Assembly (NCBI GenBank): GCA_934630905.1 | Contig: CAKTXN010000007.1 | Coordinates: 1-39,420, forward strand | Length of the DNA: 39,420 nucleotides | Origin: an uncultured Eggerthellaceae bacterium | GTDB lineage: Bacteria; Actinomycetota; Coriobacteriia; Coriobacteriales; Eggerthellaceae | Reading direction: 5' to 3' | In this document: piece by piece, positions 1 through 8,550 of the stretch | How positions within the stretch are numbered: position 1 is the stretch's first letter | Layout of the letters: every line of letters starts with the position of its first letter | The notes under the pieces: generated by a model | Databases searched by the model: none | Seen by the model: the letters and a program-made list of their open reading frames with translations, nothing else | Told to the model about the DNA's origin: nothing | Program-made: the position numbers and the translations under genes

Positions 1-105
1 GCCTACGCCGGCTTGGACGTGTCGTTCACTGTTGATTGGGAAACGCTTTTCGTTGTTGCCGTTGACAGCGCCGAAAAAGCAGCGACCCCTGACTTCCAGC
101 GATAA
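1..105 (+). CDS. C-terminal end of an unrecognised protein, cut by the left edge
   Basis: Frame 1 is open from the first base to a TAA stop at 103-105 and encodes 34 residues beginning AYAGLDVSFTVDWETLF. The alternating hydrophobic and acidic pattern and the use of GCC and GAC codons look like real coding sequence. A 34-codon open stretch can also arise by chance, and another frame is open here too. The family cannot be recognised from this tail. No clear terminator follows it. Confidence 0.38.
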   Translation, partial: AYAGLDVSFTVDWETLFVVAVDSAEKAATPDFQR

Positions 106-405
106 CGCTAAAGCCGCAACGTTACGGGGGCCGCAGATGCTGCCCCGTTCACGCCACACCTCTTTTCATGCCGCCCCTTCGCGCCATACCCCGGCTCCAA
201 GCGTCGCCACTGATGGCGCGACCCCCAACCCCCAGTGACGGTAACCGCGTACACCCAGCTCGATGACCGCTCGGTAACGCCGCCCAAAGGGGCTTCTTGG
301 CGCAGATGCTCTCATGATACCCTGGGATCACTGCACGTGACCGCCGCGTTCAATCATCGTATTGGAACCACGTTCGAGCGCGACAGCAAAGAAAGGACAA
401 AAAAA

Positions 406-942
406 ATGGAAGTAATCGACGTAAACAGGAATTCAGCCCATCTCAATGACACTCTGGAGATTTACCACAGCGTTTTCCCTGAATACGAGCGTATTTCCGA
501 CGATGATCTGCTTGCGCTCATTGACGCTTGCTCTTGCGTCAAGCTTTGCGCTTACCTGGAAAACAACGTTGTTGCAGCCATGTCGTTTATCTGGGACTTC
601 CCCGAACTTCCCTTTGTCTACCTGAACTTTTTAGGTGTATCCGAAAAATGCCAGGGCGGCGGCGTGGGTAGCCGCGTTCTTGACGCTATAAAGCAAAATT
701 GCGCGCAGCCCGTAATGCTGGACATGGAGGTCGTCAACGACCCCAACGCAGAAAATCCCGAGCAGCGCCAGCGCCGCCTGCGCTTTTATCAACGAAACGG
801 ATTTGAGCAAACGGGATTGAACCTTATCTTTGAAGGCATTCCGTTTGAAACCATGGCGTACGGCACAACCATCACGCAGCGCGATCTTGATAGGCTGATG
901 GAACTCATGGAACACCCGTGCCGCCAGCACTGCAGCTGCTAA
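406..942 (+). CDS. GNAT family N-acetyltransferase
   Basis: 178 residues, a usual length for a single-domain GNAT enzyme, which moves the acetyl group from acetyl-CoA to an amine. The acetyl-CoA pyrophosphate-binding loop is visible as QGGGVGS in the stretch FLGVSEKCQGGGVGSRVLD (Q/R-x-x-G-x-G/A motif). Further on, RRLRFYQRNGFEQTG is the typical beta6/alpha4 region in which the Tyr often acts as general acid. The open frame extends upstream to 235, but ATG 406 is chosen because GAAAGGAC lies about 8 bases before it and the upstream part has no family similarity. The substrate cannot be predicted. It stands alone, with a long non-coding stretch downstream. Confidence 0.85.
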   Translation: MEVIDVNRNSAHLNDTLEIYHSVFPEYERISDDDLLALIDACSCVKLCAYLENNVVAAMSFIWDFPELPFVYLNFLGVSEKCQGGGVGSRVLDAIKQNCAQPVMLDMEVVNDPNAENPEQRQRRLRFYQRNGFEQTGLNLIFEGIPFETMAYGTTITQRDLDRLMELMEHPCRQHCSC

Positions 943-1070
943 TTTCAGCGCCCAACAGCAGCGCCACACAAGAAAACACCTCACGCGGCACCGACCCCCT
1001 AGGCGCTGCCGAAAACCCCTTCGGCGGTGCCCAACGATAGCGCCGTCCAATAAAAAAATCGAAACGTTCC

Positions 1071-1106
1071 TCGGGTGCTACCGAAGCCCTCTTCGGCAGC
1101 ACCCGA
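1071..1106. repeat. Intergenic stem-loop
   Basis: TCGGGTGCT and AGCACCCGA (9 bp) enclose a second stem CCGAAG/CTTCGG with a CCCT loop, interrupted by a single A/C mismatch. No T tract follows immediately on either strand, so it is not a textbook intrinsic terminator. It lies 130 bases after the acetyltransferase gene. A nearby shorter copy of the same theme, CCGAAAACCCCTTCGG, is at 1008-1023. Confidence 0.5.
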
Positions 1107-1179
1107 GACTCTTCCGCCACCACCTAGCGCAACGCTGAAACGGTGCTCCGCAAGCCATGTTGTCAGAAAAACGTCCCCG

Positions 1180-1346
1180 ATGCGCAAAATATGCCGATAC
1201 AGGGCAGGTTGCACTTGGCAGCTTGGGGTAAGGGAATCTTGCGACCTGGGCAAACGTGTTCTTGCTTGTCGAAAAAAGCTTAAAACAGGGCCGATAGCCC
1301 GTTTTCGCACCCCCCGACCTGCCCCGTATCGTCATATTTTGCGCAT
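1180..1346. repeat. Inverted-repeat element E1 with shared internal motif
   Basis: A 30-nt arm at 1180-1209 (starts ATGCGCAAAATATG) is repeated inverted at 1317-1346 with two mismatches. The arms enclose 107 bases. The interior contains, on the minus strand at 1240-1256, the motif GTTTGCCCAGGTCGCA. Nearly the same 16-mer occurs inside two other inverted-repeat elements in this window (19490-19613 and 24562-24741), although the arms of the three elements are unrelated. No target-site duplication is visible. It could be a non-autonomous mobile element or the gene of a structured RNA. The 943-1722 gap has no convincing gene. Confidence 0.6.
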
Positions 1347-1460
1347 TTGCCTTCAATTTCCGACAAAGTGAATCGTTCAGTAAGCAATTTGCCTCAACTC
1401 GCACCGGGACGATTACGGAATCAGACAATAAAATGCCGTTATTCTCCTCTTACGCATCAA

Positions 1461-1496
1461 ATAGGAGCACACGCAACCGTGTGTTCCTATTTTTTT
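1461..1496 (+). terminator. Rho-independent terminator
   Basis: ATAGGAGCACAC at 1461-1472 pairs with GTGTGTTCCTAT at 1479-1490 (12 bp with one G-T pair) around the loop GCAACC. Six T residues follow directly. It lies 520 bases after the acetyltransferase stop, so what it terminates is unclear; a transcript from the E1 element is possible. Its ATAGGAG outer stem resembles the hairpin row at 27646-27925. Confidence 0.7.
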
Positions 1497-1657
1497 CGAT
1501 AACCACCCGATATGCAAAATGAGTAAACAACTGTACACCTATCCGGGCGTATCTTTTCTCACCCTTTGAAAACAATAAAAGTCAACTCTGTTTTCCCATA
1601 AAACTTACCGCTACACTATCGAAAAGTGGAAACACTTCTCTTGATGGTTGGTAACTT

Positions 1658-1673
1658 GATCGGTCGGCCGATC
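1658..1673. promoter_or_regulatory. Palindrome upstream of the EF-G-like gene, possible operator
   Basis: GATCGG and CCGATC form a perfect 6-bp inverted repeat around TCGG, 50 bases before the start of the EF-G-like gene. It could be an operator or chance. No clear -35/-10 pair could be assigned around it. Confidence 0.3.
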
Positions 1674-1722
1674 GCCTCCGTCACAGATGGAGGTAGGCCG
1701 CCAAGAAAGGCAGGTGGTCACA

Positions 1723-3783
1723 ATGGCAGCTCCCGAAACCGAGCATGTCCGCAACGTCGCCCTGGTCGGGCAGGACGGCGCGGGCAAAACATCACTGGCG
1801 GAAGCCATGCTGTTCGTGTCTGGGCGCACTTCTCGTATGGGAACCACACACGACGGAAAATCCAATCTTGACGTAGATCCCGAAGAAATCAAACGTCGAT
1901 TCACCATTGCCACTTCCCTTGCTCCGGTTAATTACCGCGACTACAAAATCAATGTTCTTGATACTTCCGGACAACCCGATTTCATTGGCGAAGCGCTGCT
2001 CTCCATGCAGGTATGCGAGACGGCGCTTTTTGTTTTCGATGCCGTAACCGGCCCGCAGCCCATGAGCACGCGTCTGTGGAAAGAAGCCGACAACATGCGG
2101 CTTTCCCGCGCTGTGTTCATCAATCACATTGACTGCGAGAACGCAAACTTCAACGCCGCCATGGCAACGCTTCACGCACGCTTCGGTTCTCGCCTGGGCG
2201 CCGTAACCATCCCTATTGGCGAAGGCCCCGACTTCAAGGGCGTTGTTGACGTACTGCGCATGAAGGCGCGCTACTTCACCGACAGCGACGAAGAACTGGT
2301 CGAAGACATCCCCGCCGATTACCTGGATGCCGCGGAAACCGCACGCGAAAAGCTGTGCGACCTGGTTGCCGAAGCCGACGAGGATCTTATGATGAAGTAC
2401 CTCGATGGCGAAGAGCAACTGACGCAAGAAGAGCTGGAAAGCCTGTTCGATAAAGCCATCCTTCAAGAGCTGTTCATTCCCGTTTTCGTTGGATCCACCC
2501 TGATCAAGCAGGGTGTTAAGGGTCTTATCGAAGACATTTGCACGTACTTCCCCAGCCCCACCGCTCACGGCAGGTTCCAACTGGCAAGCGGCGAAACCAT
2601 CCGCGTGAGCGAAGAAAAGCGCCCGGCAGCCTACGTTTTCAAAACACTGCTTGACCCCTACGCGGGCCGTTTGAGCTTCCTGAAAGTTATTGCCGGCACG
2701 CTTGCGCCGGGCATGGAACTGCTCAACAGCCGCAACGGCAAGAAAGAGCGTTTGGGCCACTTGTACCTGATGATGGGCAAAGAAACGAAAGACGTCAAAC
2801 GCGCAAAGGCGGGCGACATTATTGTTGTTCCCAAGCTGGGCGAAACCATCACGGGCGACACGCTTTCGCAGACCGGCGAAATTTCTGTCGAAATGGCACC
2901 GATGCCCGTTCCGTACTACCCCATAGTCATCGAAGCGGACGACAAGAAGAACGAAGACAAACTGGGCACATTCCTTTCCCGCGCGGCGGAAAACGACCCC
3001 ACGCTCATCATCGATCGCAACGAAGAAACGCGCCAAAGCGTGGTGCGCTGCATGGGCGACACCATGGCTGCGCTGTTGATTTCGCGCCTGCAGTCGCAGG
3101 TGGGCATTGGCGTTCACACCGTACCCGTGCGCATTCCCTACCGCGAAACCATCCGCAAAACGGCAGAAGCGCAAGGCCGCCACAAGAAGCAAACCGGCGG
3201 TTCCGGCCAGTTCGGCGACTGCTGGCTGCGTCTTGAGCCCAACCCCGGCATGGGTTACGAGTTCGTGGACGACATCCACGGCGGCGCCATTCCCAACGGC
3301 TTGATTCCTGCCGTTGACAAGGGCGTGCAAGAGACCATGGCTGCAGGCTACCTAGCAGGATATCCCCTGGTAGACATCAAGTGCACGTGCTACGACGGCA
3401 GCTATCATTCCGTTGACTCCAACGAAATGGCGTTCCGCACCGCAGCGCGCATAGGCTTCCACGCCGCATGTGAAAAGGCGGACCCGGTGATTCTTGAGCC
3501 CATCGCCGAGATTTCCGTGAACACGCCTGAAGAGTTCGCGGGCGCCATTATGAGCGACATTTCCACGCGCCGCGGCCGCATTATCGGCACCGACTCCAAT
3601 GACGACGGCGACACTATCATCATTGCGCGCGTACCGTACGCAAGCGTCATTACGTACACGAAGGACCTGCGCTCCATCACGCGCGGCTGCGGCACGTACA
3701 CGTTGGAAATGAAAGATTATGAGCAGGCACCTGTTGACGTACAGGCAAAACTGATTGAAGCTTATAAGGAATCGAAAGCTTAA
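1723..3783 (+). CDS. Elongation factor G-like translational GTPase (EF-G2/FusA2 type)
   Basis: 686 residues with the five-domain layout of EF-G: a GTPase domain at the N-terminus, then domains II to V; YRETIRKTAEAQGRHKKQ marks domain IV. The P-loop GQDGAGKTS is at 16-24. Switch II reads DTSGQPDF at 80-87, with Gln84 where canonical EF-G has the catalytic His (DTPGHVDF). The guanine-specificity motif reads NHID at 134-137 instead of NKxD. These changes place it with the EF-G paralogues of actinobacteria and anaerobes whose role is uncertain (ribosome rescue, recycling or stress have been suggested), not with the main translocase. ATG 1723 follows AGGTGG. The next gene starts 45 bases downstream and may be co-transcribed. 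Confidence 0.88.
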   Translation: MAAPETEHVRNVALVGQDGAGKTSLAEAMLFVSGRTSRMGTTHDGKSNLDVDPEEIKRRFTIATSLAPVNYRDYKINVLDTSGQPDFIGEALLSMQVCETALFVFDAVTGPQPMSTRLWKEADNMRLSRAVFINHIDCENANFNAAMATLHARFGSRLGAVTIPIGEGPDFKGVVDVLRMKARYFTDSDEELVEDIPADYLDAAETAREKLCDLVAEADEDLMMKYLDGEEQLTQEELESLFDKAILQELFIPVFVGSTLIKQGVKGLIEDICTYFPSPTAHGRFQLASGETIRVSEEKRPAAYVFKTLLDPYAGRLSFLKVIAGTLAPGMELLNSRNGKKERLGHLYLMMGKETKDVKRAKAGDIIVVPKLGETITGDTLSQTGEISVEMAPMPVPYYPIVIEADDKKNEDKLGTFLSRAAENDPTLIIDRNEETRQSVVRCMGDTMAALLISRLQSQVGIGVHTVPVRIPYRETIRKTAEAQGRHKKQTGGSGQFGDCWLRLEPNPGMGYEFVDDIHGGAIPNGLIPAVDKGVQETMAAGYLAGYPLVDIKCTCYDGSYHSVDSNEMAFRTAARIGFHAACEKADPVILEPIAEISVNTPEEFAGAIMSDISTRRGRIIGTDSNDDGDTIIIARVPYASVITYTKDLRSITRGCGTYTLEMKDYEQAPVDVQAKLIEAYKESKA

Positions 3784-3828
3784 GCGAAACTCGGCCGCTT
3801 AAGCGTAACGCATAGAAAGGAAACGATT

Positions 3829-4125
3829 ATGGGAAAGAAAGCAGATGAGGCGCTGGAAATAACTCTTGAGGAGCTGCCCAACTACCTGCGCGCCAACCAC
3901 TCCGCCTACATGGAAATTGGAGAAGAGCTCCTCTATTTGACCGACGCCAACGACATTTACTGGCGTGCGCAAGACACCAAAACCTTGAACGAGAAGGGTC
4001 ACTACGTTGACTGTTCTCCCCTTGTTCCCACCGTTTCGGAGTTCATGGACCTGCCCATTTGGAAGGGCGGCGCCATCCGCGGATTGTTCGGCGCGGCAAC
4101 GTTCTATGCATCGGTGAAGGAATAA
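3829..4125 (+). CDS. Conserved-looking small protein of unknown function
   Basis: 98 residues, not recognised. It starts at an ATG preceded by GAAAGGAAACG, a good ribosome site, 45 bases after the EF-G-like gene. The protein is soluble and acidic in its first half (EALEITLEELPNYL) with one Cys (YVDCSPLVPT). It ends with a glycine-rich hydrophobic stretch (WKGGAIRGLFGAATFYASV) that is too short and interrupted for a clear membrane segment. A weak hairpin (CTTAAGC/GCTTAAG, 3779-3803) lies between the two genes. Its position suggests co-expression with the GTPase, but no function can be inferred. Confidence 0.7.
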   Translation: MGKKADEALEITLEELPNYLRANHSAYMEIGEELLYLTDANDIYWRAQDTKTLNEKGHYVDCSPLVPTVSEFMDLPIWKGGAIRGLFGAATFYASVKE

Positions 4126-4193
4126 CTTCGCACGAGGAGATTGCTTGTTTTGGGGAGTCGAAGATGATTTCCCTGATCAAGCGAAGAACGAGC

Positions 4194-4220
4194 GGGGCTT
4201 CGGCATGATGTCGGAGCCCC
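4194..4220 (+). terminator. Weak terminator hairpin between convergent genes
   Basis: GGGGCT at 4194-4199 pairs with AGCCCC at 4215-4220, followed by TTCTTC. It lies downstream of the 98-residue gene and before the 3' end of the convergent Nudix gene. The T tract is poor. Confidence 0.4.
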
Positions 4221-4271
4221 TTCTTCATGCCCGCAAAATCACCCGTCCGCAAAAACGCGCGAGCGCGAAAT

Positions 4272-4300
4272 GGTGAAAAAGACCCCGTCACTTTTTCACC
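4272..4300. repeat. Palindromic repeat R2, copy 1, overlapping a stop codon
   Basis: GGTGAAAAAG and CTTTTTCACC are perfect 10-bp arms around ACCCCGTCA. On the minus strand the left part encodes the last codons (Val-Lys-Lys-stop) of the Nudix gene, so the repeat may double as its terminator. Nearly the same sequence occurs at 13759-13784, and a partial copy GAAAAAGTGACGG lies at 7221-7233. Confidence 0.6.
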
Positions 4301-4881
4301 TGCGCGGTTTTGGCGATGAGCTTTTGATAGATGCGGTCTCGAATCCATGGCTCGGTGGAAAGAGCGCAGGCTTCGTCAAGGGCAACCCACTTTACGCCGC
4401 TGTTCTCATCGGGCTTTATGCGCAGATTGTTTGCAGCAGGGTCAGCTTGTGCCAAATACGTCACATTCAAATGCAAATGCGAGCTCACATACGCACCGCG
4501 CTTCTCGTGCCCCGCAACCGTAAGCACCTCAACAGAGAAAACCCGGCCATCAAGCAGCAACTTTGCGTCGGCCACACCCGTTTCCTCCTGAAGCTCGCGC
4601 AGTGCCACCGCAGCAAGATCGGCTTCGCCATCGGCATGCCCGCCAATCCATGACCAGGAGTTATAAATGTTGTGGTAAACCATAAGCGTTTGGGTGAACG
4701 TGGGGTCAACCACCCAAATCGAACACGCCATATGGGCTTGCGCACTGCGATCGAACACGTTGGGGACATCGCGAAGGGCACGCAGGATAACCTCTTTATC
4801 AACCGCTTCCTGCTCATTTGCCGGGACAAACGCCTGAATGCTCTCGTAGAGTTGCTGCCGCTCTTCCGCAAATGATCCCAT
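4288..4881 (-). CDS. Nudix hydrolase with an off-register Nudix box
   Basis: 197 residues. The Nudix region is GGHADGEADLAAVALREL followed by QEETGV, which hydrolyses a nucleoside diphosphate linked to another moiety using Mg2+ held by the Glu residues. In the usual box (GG, five residues, GE, seven residues, RE) the first Glu sits one position later; here it is Ala, with Glu one position earlier. The downstream REL-EE-G part is intact, so activity is likely. A 65-residue N-terminal region precedes it. The start is preceded on the minus strand by GGGAAGCACC. Repeat R1 (4924-4954) lies just upstream. The substrate is unknown. Confidence 0.85.
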   Translation of the reverse strand: MGSFAEERQQLYESIQAFVPANEQEAVDKEVILRALRDVPNVFDRSAQAHMACSIWVVDPTFTQTLMVYHNIYNSWSWIGGHADGEADLAAVALRELQEETGVADAKLLLDGRVFSVEVLTVAGHEKRGAYVSSHLHLNVTYLAQADPAANNLRIKPDENSGVKWVALDEACALSTEPWIRDRIYQKLIAKTAQVKK

Positions 4882-4923
4882 GGTGCTTCCCTTCGCTTTT
4901 TGCCCTGCCCCGTTGCCGGCAAT

Positions 4924-4954
4924 GTTGTCAAATTACCCCACCTTTTGTCAACAA
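4924..4954. repeat. Palindromic repeat R1, copy a
   Basis: Read on the minus strand it is TTGTTGACAAAAGGTGGGG followed by TAATTTGACAAC. The same element is found at 9572-9602, 14179-14210 and 24771-24803: TTGACAAA-type arms around the invariant core AGGTGGGGTAA. All copies are intergenic. This copy lies between the divergent Nudix and 5'-nucleotidase genes. Confidence 0.85.
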
Positions 4955-5084
4955 GAAACGGGACACAAGGCGCAGAACTCGGCAATAAATGAGACACCAG
5001 GCAATGGGCGCAACGTCACGGCTCTGCCACAATGGCAGCATGAAGAACTCTGCACGACCCTTTGCGTTTATGAGGAGGCATATC

Positions 5085-6593
5085 ATGACGACCTGCGCAA
5101 ACACCATAAACACAGGCACCACAACCACGGGAAAGAACCTCAAAAAGCTCACGCTGCTGCACTCGAACGACCTTCACGGCGACTTTCTGGCCGAAGAGAT
5201 TGATAAGAAGCTGGTGGGAGGCGTTTCGTATCTTTCCGGCTACCTGGATAAAGTGCGCACCGAAGAAAAGAACGTTATTTATGCCATTGCCGGCGACATG
5301 TTCCGCGGGTCGGTTATTGACAGCGAGTTCAAGGGCATAAGCACCATTGAAATCATGAACTTGCTGGGTCCCGATGTGGCGACCATTGGCAATCACGAAA
5401 TCGATTACGGCGTGTCTCATCTGCTGTTTTTGGAAAAATGTTCCACGTTTCCCATTGTAAATGCGAACTTGCACATCTCCACGAACGGACGTCGCTTGTT
5501 CATGCCCGAAACCATCATTGAAATCGATGGCATGAAAATCCTGTTCATCGGCATCATCACCGAAGAAGTGCTGGCTGCGGCAAAATCTGACACCATGGTA
5601 GGAACGTTTTTGGACATCGAAGAGGCTGCCGTTGACGTGGGTCGCATTTGCAACGCCTATAACGCCACCGACATCGACTTTACCGTGCTGCTCACGCATA
5701 TCGGCTTTGAGGAAGACCAGCGCCTGGCGGCTGAACTTGACCCGCTGTGGGGCGTTGATGTGATCATTGGCGGACACAGCCACACGTTCATGGACGAGCC
5801 GTGCATCATCAACGGCATCCCCATTGTGCAAGCAGGTACCGGCACCGATCAAATTGGCCGTTTCGACATTATGATTGACACCGACAACAACTGCATTGAC
5901 ACTTTCACCTGGCAATCTATTCCCATTTGCAGCGAAACCTGCCCACGCGATGAAGTGCTTGAGGAGCTCATTTTGTCGTACAAAGATCGAACCGATCAGA
6001 AGTACGGCCGTGTGATCACGCGCTTCAAGTGCCGCCTTACCCATCCCAGCCGCACGCAGGAAACGGCGCTGGGCAACTTGGTGGCCGACGCCTTCCGCGA
6101 AAGCCTGGGCGTGGACATCATGTTTGCGGGGTCGGGCTCCATCCGCAACGAGCAAGCAGGACCCATTGTGACATTTGGCGACTTGAACGAGCTCTTCCCC
6201 TACGACGACGCCATTTATCAGATTAGCGTGACGGGCGCGCAGGTGCGTCGCATGCTGCAGCACATGCTGCGCGACGAGGCATGGACGGGACACACGGAGT
6301 TCTACCAGCTTTCGAAGGGTATGAGGGTCACGTACAACCGTACCACGCGCGAGATCGAGAAGCTCAATTTCAAGGGCAAACCAATCGATGAGCAGGCGGT
6401 TTACACCGTTGGTGTGCAGGCGTACCACTACACGAACCTGAAGGATTTCCTGGACGTAACGCCCGAGGAATGCGAAGCGAACGCGCCAACTCGCACGCTG
6501 TGCACATCTGCGCGCGACGTGCTGGAGGAATTCCTGATCAGCCACAGCAACCTTAAGCGCAGCGTTGAAGGTCGCCTGGTGCTGAAGGATTAG
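5085..6593 (+). CDS. Cytoplasmic 5'-nucleotidase / metallophosphoesterase family protein
   Basis: 502 residues with the two domains of the UshA/5'-nucleotidase family. The N-terminal calcineurin-like metallophosphoesterase shows the metal-binding motifs LHSNDLHGD, AGDMFRGS, GNHEID and GGHSH. The C-terminal substrate domain shows GSGSIRNEQAGPI and LFPYDDAIYQISVTGAQVRR. No signal peptide is present, unlike periplasmic UshA, so it probably acts in the cytosol on nucleotides or related phosphate esters. ATG 5085 is chosen because GAGGAGG lies 8 bases upstream; the open frame continues further upstream without a ribosome site. Its 3' end overlaps by 41 bases the end of the convergent small membrane-protein gene. 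Confidence 0.87.
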   Translation: MTTCANTINTGTTTTGKNLKKLTLLHSNDLHGDFLAEEIDKKLVGGVSYLSGYLDKVRTEEKNVIYAIAGDMFRGSVIDSEFKGISTIEIMNLLGPDVATIGNHEIDYGVSHLLFLEKCSTFPIVNANLHISTNGRRLFMPETIIEIDGMKILFIGIITEEVLAAAKSDTMVGTFLDIEEAAVDVGRICNAYNATDIDFTVLLTHIGFEEDQRLAAELDPLWGVDVIIGGHSHTFMDEPCIINGIPIVQAGTGTDQIGRFDIMIDTDNNCIDTFTWQSIPICSETCPRDEVLEELILSYKDRTDQKYGRVITRFKCRLTHPSRTQETALGNLVADAFRESLGVDIMFAGSGSIRNEQAGPIVTFGDLNELFPYDDAIYQISVTGAQVRRMLQHMLRDEAWTGHTEFYQLSKGMRVTYNRTTREIEKLNFKGKPIDEQAVYTVGVQAYHYTNLKDFLDVTPEECEANAPTRTLCTSARDVLEEFLISHSNLKRSVEGRLVLKD

Positions 6594-6903
6594 CGCGCTG
6601 CTCTTCCCTTTTGCCAGCGACGCTGCAGGTGGTATCGCAGGCGTCGCTGCTGGCGGCGGCACGGGCGACTTGGGGCCCGGGAACGCTGGCGGCATCGCGA
6701 GTGGTGCGGGGTGCGGTGCGGCGCGCACGATACGCAGGTGCCTGCGCAGTGCTGCGCGCGGCATTGCGAGCGGCGCCGCGTGCCAAGGCGTGCGCTGCGC
6801 GGGGTGCAATGCGAATCGAGTGATACGTGTCAAACAGCACCAGAAACGGGAAAGCTGCCGCAACAAGCAGAAGAAAAAGGAACGTGAAAAATAGCTCTAA
6901 CAT
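6553..6903 (-). CDS. Small membrane protein with Ala/Arg-rich tail
   Basis: 116 residues. A single strongly hydrophobic segment at about 2-23 (MLELFFTFLFLLLVAAAFPF) is followed by a long low-complexity Ala/Arg/Pro tail with many cationic residues, which would be on the cytoplasmic side. The start is supported by a near-perfect AAGGAGG (minus strand, 6911-6917) with 7 bases to the ATG. The last 41 bases overlap the end of the 5'-nucleotidase gene on the other strand. The tail DNA is more GC-rich than its surroundings, and part of it may not be under coding constraint. No family is recognised. Confidence 0.5.
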   Translation of the reverse strand: MLELFFTFLFLLLVAAAFPFLVLFDTYHSIRIAPRAAHALARGAARNAARSTAQAPAYRARRTAPRTTRDAASVPGPQVARAAASSDACDTTCSVAGKREEQRANPSAPGDLQRCA

Positions 6904-7215
6904 GGGGGTGCCTCCTTGTGTTACCTGCATTTCAGATGGGATTTCAGGTGAAGGGTTGCTACGTTTTGTTTTCATGCATGATAGACAAACGAGAAATCAC
7001 AGCTGTGTCAGTTTTTGGACAGGTGGGATTTTTTTGAACGACGCGTTGGGGCGGTGTGCGCAAGCAACGGCAACAGGAGAAAGAGGCTATACAGGAGGCA
7101 GCCCCGGAGCTGCACAGCCGCTCGCCCCGGAGTTCGCGGCGGCAGACAGCACCGCTAATGCAAGAGGAAGAGTAGCCGTACACGCGCAACCCTGGAATTT
7201 GCGGGGTTTGCCTTT

Positions 7216-7275
7216 GTCACGAAAAAGTGACGGATGAGCATGCGCAACATCCAACCCTCCCATAATCCCTATAAT
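7216..7275 (+). promoter_or_regulatory. Possible promoter and operator of the ferredoxin gene
   Basis: A TATAAT sequence is at 7270-7275. About 40 bases upstream, GTCAC and GTGAC form an inverted repeat around GAAAAA (7216-7231), resembling a regulator site. No good -35 box stands 17 bases from the TATAAT. The 6904-7431 gap shows no other gene with a ribosome site. Confidence 0.3.
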
Positions 7276-7431
7276 GGCGGTGGAAAAAACATGCGAAGAG
7301 ACAAGCGGAGGACGCATCGGCAGCACAGACGCAAGAGTGAATCCAGCACAAGTGCAAAAAAGAGGCCGTCGCAAGTGCAAAAGTACCAACGTTCCCGCAG
7401 TTCAAACGCAAGAGAAGAGATAGGAGCACGT

Positions 7432-8127
7432 ATGATTCGCCAGATTATCCACATTGACCAAGATCTTTGCAACGGTTGCGGCGCGTGCGCAAGCGCTTGC
7501 CACGAAGGCGCCATTGGCATGGTCAACGGAAAAGCCCAGCTGCTGCGCGACGACTACTGCGACGGGCTGGGCGACTGTCTTCCCGCCTGCCCCACCGGAG
7601 CTATCACGTTCGAGCAACGCGAAGCAGCCGACTACAACGCCGCTGCTGTGAAAGCGAACCAGCAAGCACGAACGGCAACCTTGGCCACAGGCACCGCGAA
7701 CGAAGCCGTCGAGGGCAACGCGGCAGGCGCGACCCCTTCCCCTACTGCGGGCGTATCCGTTGCTTCCCAGCTTCATAACTGGCCCATCCAGATAAAGCTT
7801 GCGCCCGTCAACGCGCCGGTTTTCGCCGATGCGGACCTGCTGATTGCCGCCGATTGCACCGCCTACGCTTACGCGAATTTCCACCAGGATTTCATGGCGG
7901 GCAAAACGGTGCTTATGGGTTGCCCCAAGCTCGATGCGGTGAACTACGCCGACAAGCTCACGCAGATCTTCGCCACGAACAGCATCAAAAGCATCACGCT
8001 CACCCGCATGGAAGTGCCGTGCTGCGGCGGCATGGAGTTCGCCATCAAGCAAGCAATCGAGGCGTGCGGCAAAAGCATTGCGCTGAATGTTGTCACCGTT
8101 TCGATTTCAGGCGATATTCTGGAATAA
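7432..8127 (+). CDS. 4Fe-4S dicluster ferredoxin-like protein
   Basis: 231 residues. The N-terminus carries two 4Fe-4S sites: CNGCGACASACHEGAI and, after DDYCDGLGDCLPACPTGAI, a second site whose first Cys spacing is atypical (CDGLGDC in place of C-x2-C). A Thr/Ala-rich linker follows, then a C-terminal domain with DLLIAADCTAYAYANFH, GCPKLD and MEVPCCGGMEFAIKQA. The latter is typical of a family of anaerobe ferredoxins with an extra Cys-rich domain. An electron-transfer role in the cytosol is likely; the partner is unknown. ATG 7432 follows TAGGAGCACGT; the frame runs upstream through an Arg/Lys-rich stretch with no family similarity. A zinc-ribbon gene and tcdA follow on the same strand. Confidence 0.8.
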   Translation: MIRQIIHIDQDLCNGCGACASACHEGAIGMVNGKAQLLRDDYCDGLGDCLPACPTGAITFEQREAADYNAAAVKANQQARTATLATGTANEAVEGNAAGATPSPTAGVSVASQLHNWPIQIKLAPVNAPVFADADLLIAADCTAYAYANFHQDFMAGKTVLMGCPKLDAVNYADKLTQIFATNSIKSITLTRMEVPCCGGMEFAIKQAIEACGKSIALNVVTVSISGDILE

Positions 8128-8216
8128 ACGCACGCAAAGGAACGCGAAGCGACCGCGGCTACGCGGCCGCAGAGCTGCATCGACGCACGCTGAGACCGGG
8201 AAGAAAGAAGGACACC

Positions 8217-8522
8217 ATGGTATTGCAAGGATGCCAGGGGAAAGCGGATATCACCGTTGAGGAACGCATGTGCCCGCAATGCGGCCACGAAATTGAGATT
8301 TTCTCCATCGATGCGGACGCCACGTGCGAAAACTGCGGATTCGTGATTTACAACGACTCGCTGAATTGCGTTCAGTGGTGCGCGTATGCTCGCCAGTGCG
8401 TGGGCGATGAGCGCTACGAGCAGCTTATGGCAATTGCGAAGTCGCAAAAAGAACGCAAACAGGCAGCTCAGGAAGCCGCCGCACGCGAAGCTGCCGAACA
8501 GAGAAAAGCTGAGCAAGAATAA
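8217..8522 (+). CDS. Zinc-ribbon protein with charged helical tail
   Basis: 101 residues. Two CxxC knuckles, MCPQCGHE and CENCGF, form a probable zinc ribbon in the first half. WCAYARQCVGDERYEQLM follows, then a Lys/Ala/Glu-rich helical tail (QKERKQAAQEAAAREA). AAGAAGGACACC precedes ATG 8217. It starts 89 bases after the ferredoxin gene and ends 28 bases before tcdA. The ferredoxin context suggests redox or metal physiology, but this is inference. No catalytic motif is seen. Confidence 0.72.
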   Translation: MVLQGCQGKADITVEERMCPQCGHEIEIFSIDADATCENCGFVIYNDSLNCVQWCAYARQCVGDERYEQLMAIAKSQKERKQAAQEAAAREAAEQRKAEQE

Positions 8523-8550
8523 AAAACAGCACGAACGGAACCATGCTGCT

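Noticed and set aside
1792..3330. Minus-strand open frame of 512 codons opposite the EF-G-like gene
   Set aside because: The composition is that of an antisense frame, and the plus strand has clear GTPase motifs throughout.
5016..6866. Minus-strand open frame of 616 codons opposite the 5'-nucleotidase
   Set aside because: No recognisable domain; the plus-strand gene has all metal-binding motifs.
6976..7431. Arg/Lys-rich upstream extension of the ferredoxin or a separate small gene
   Set aside because: No ribosome site or family similarity; ATG 7432 with TAGGAG directly before the iron-sulfur motif is a better start.
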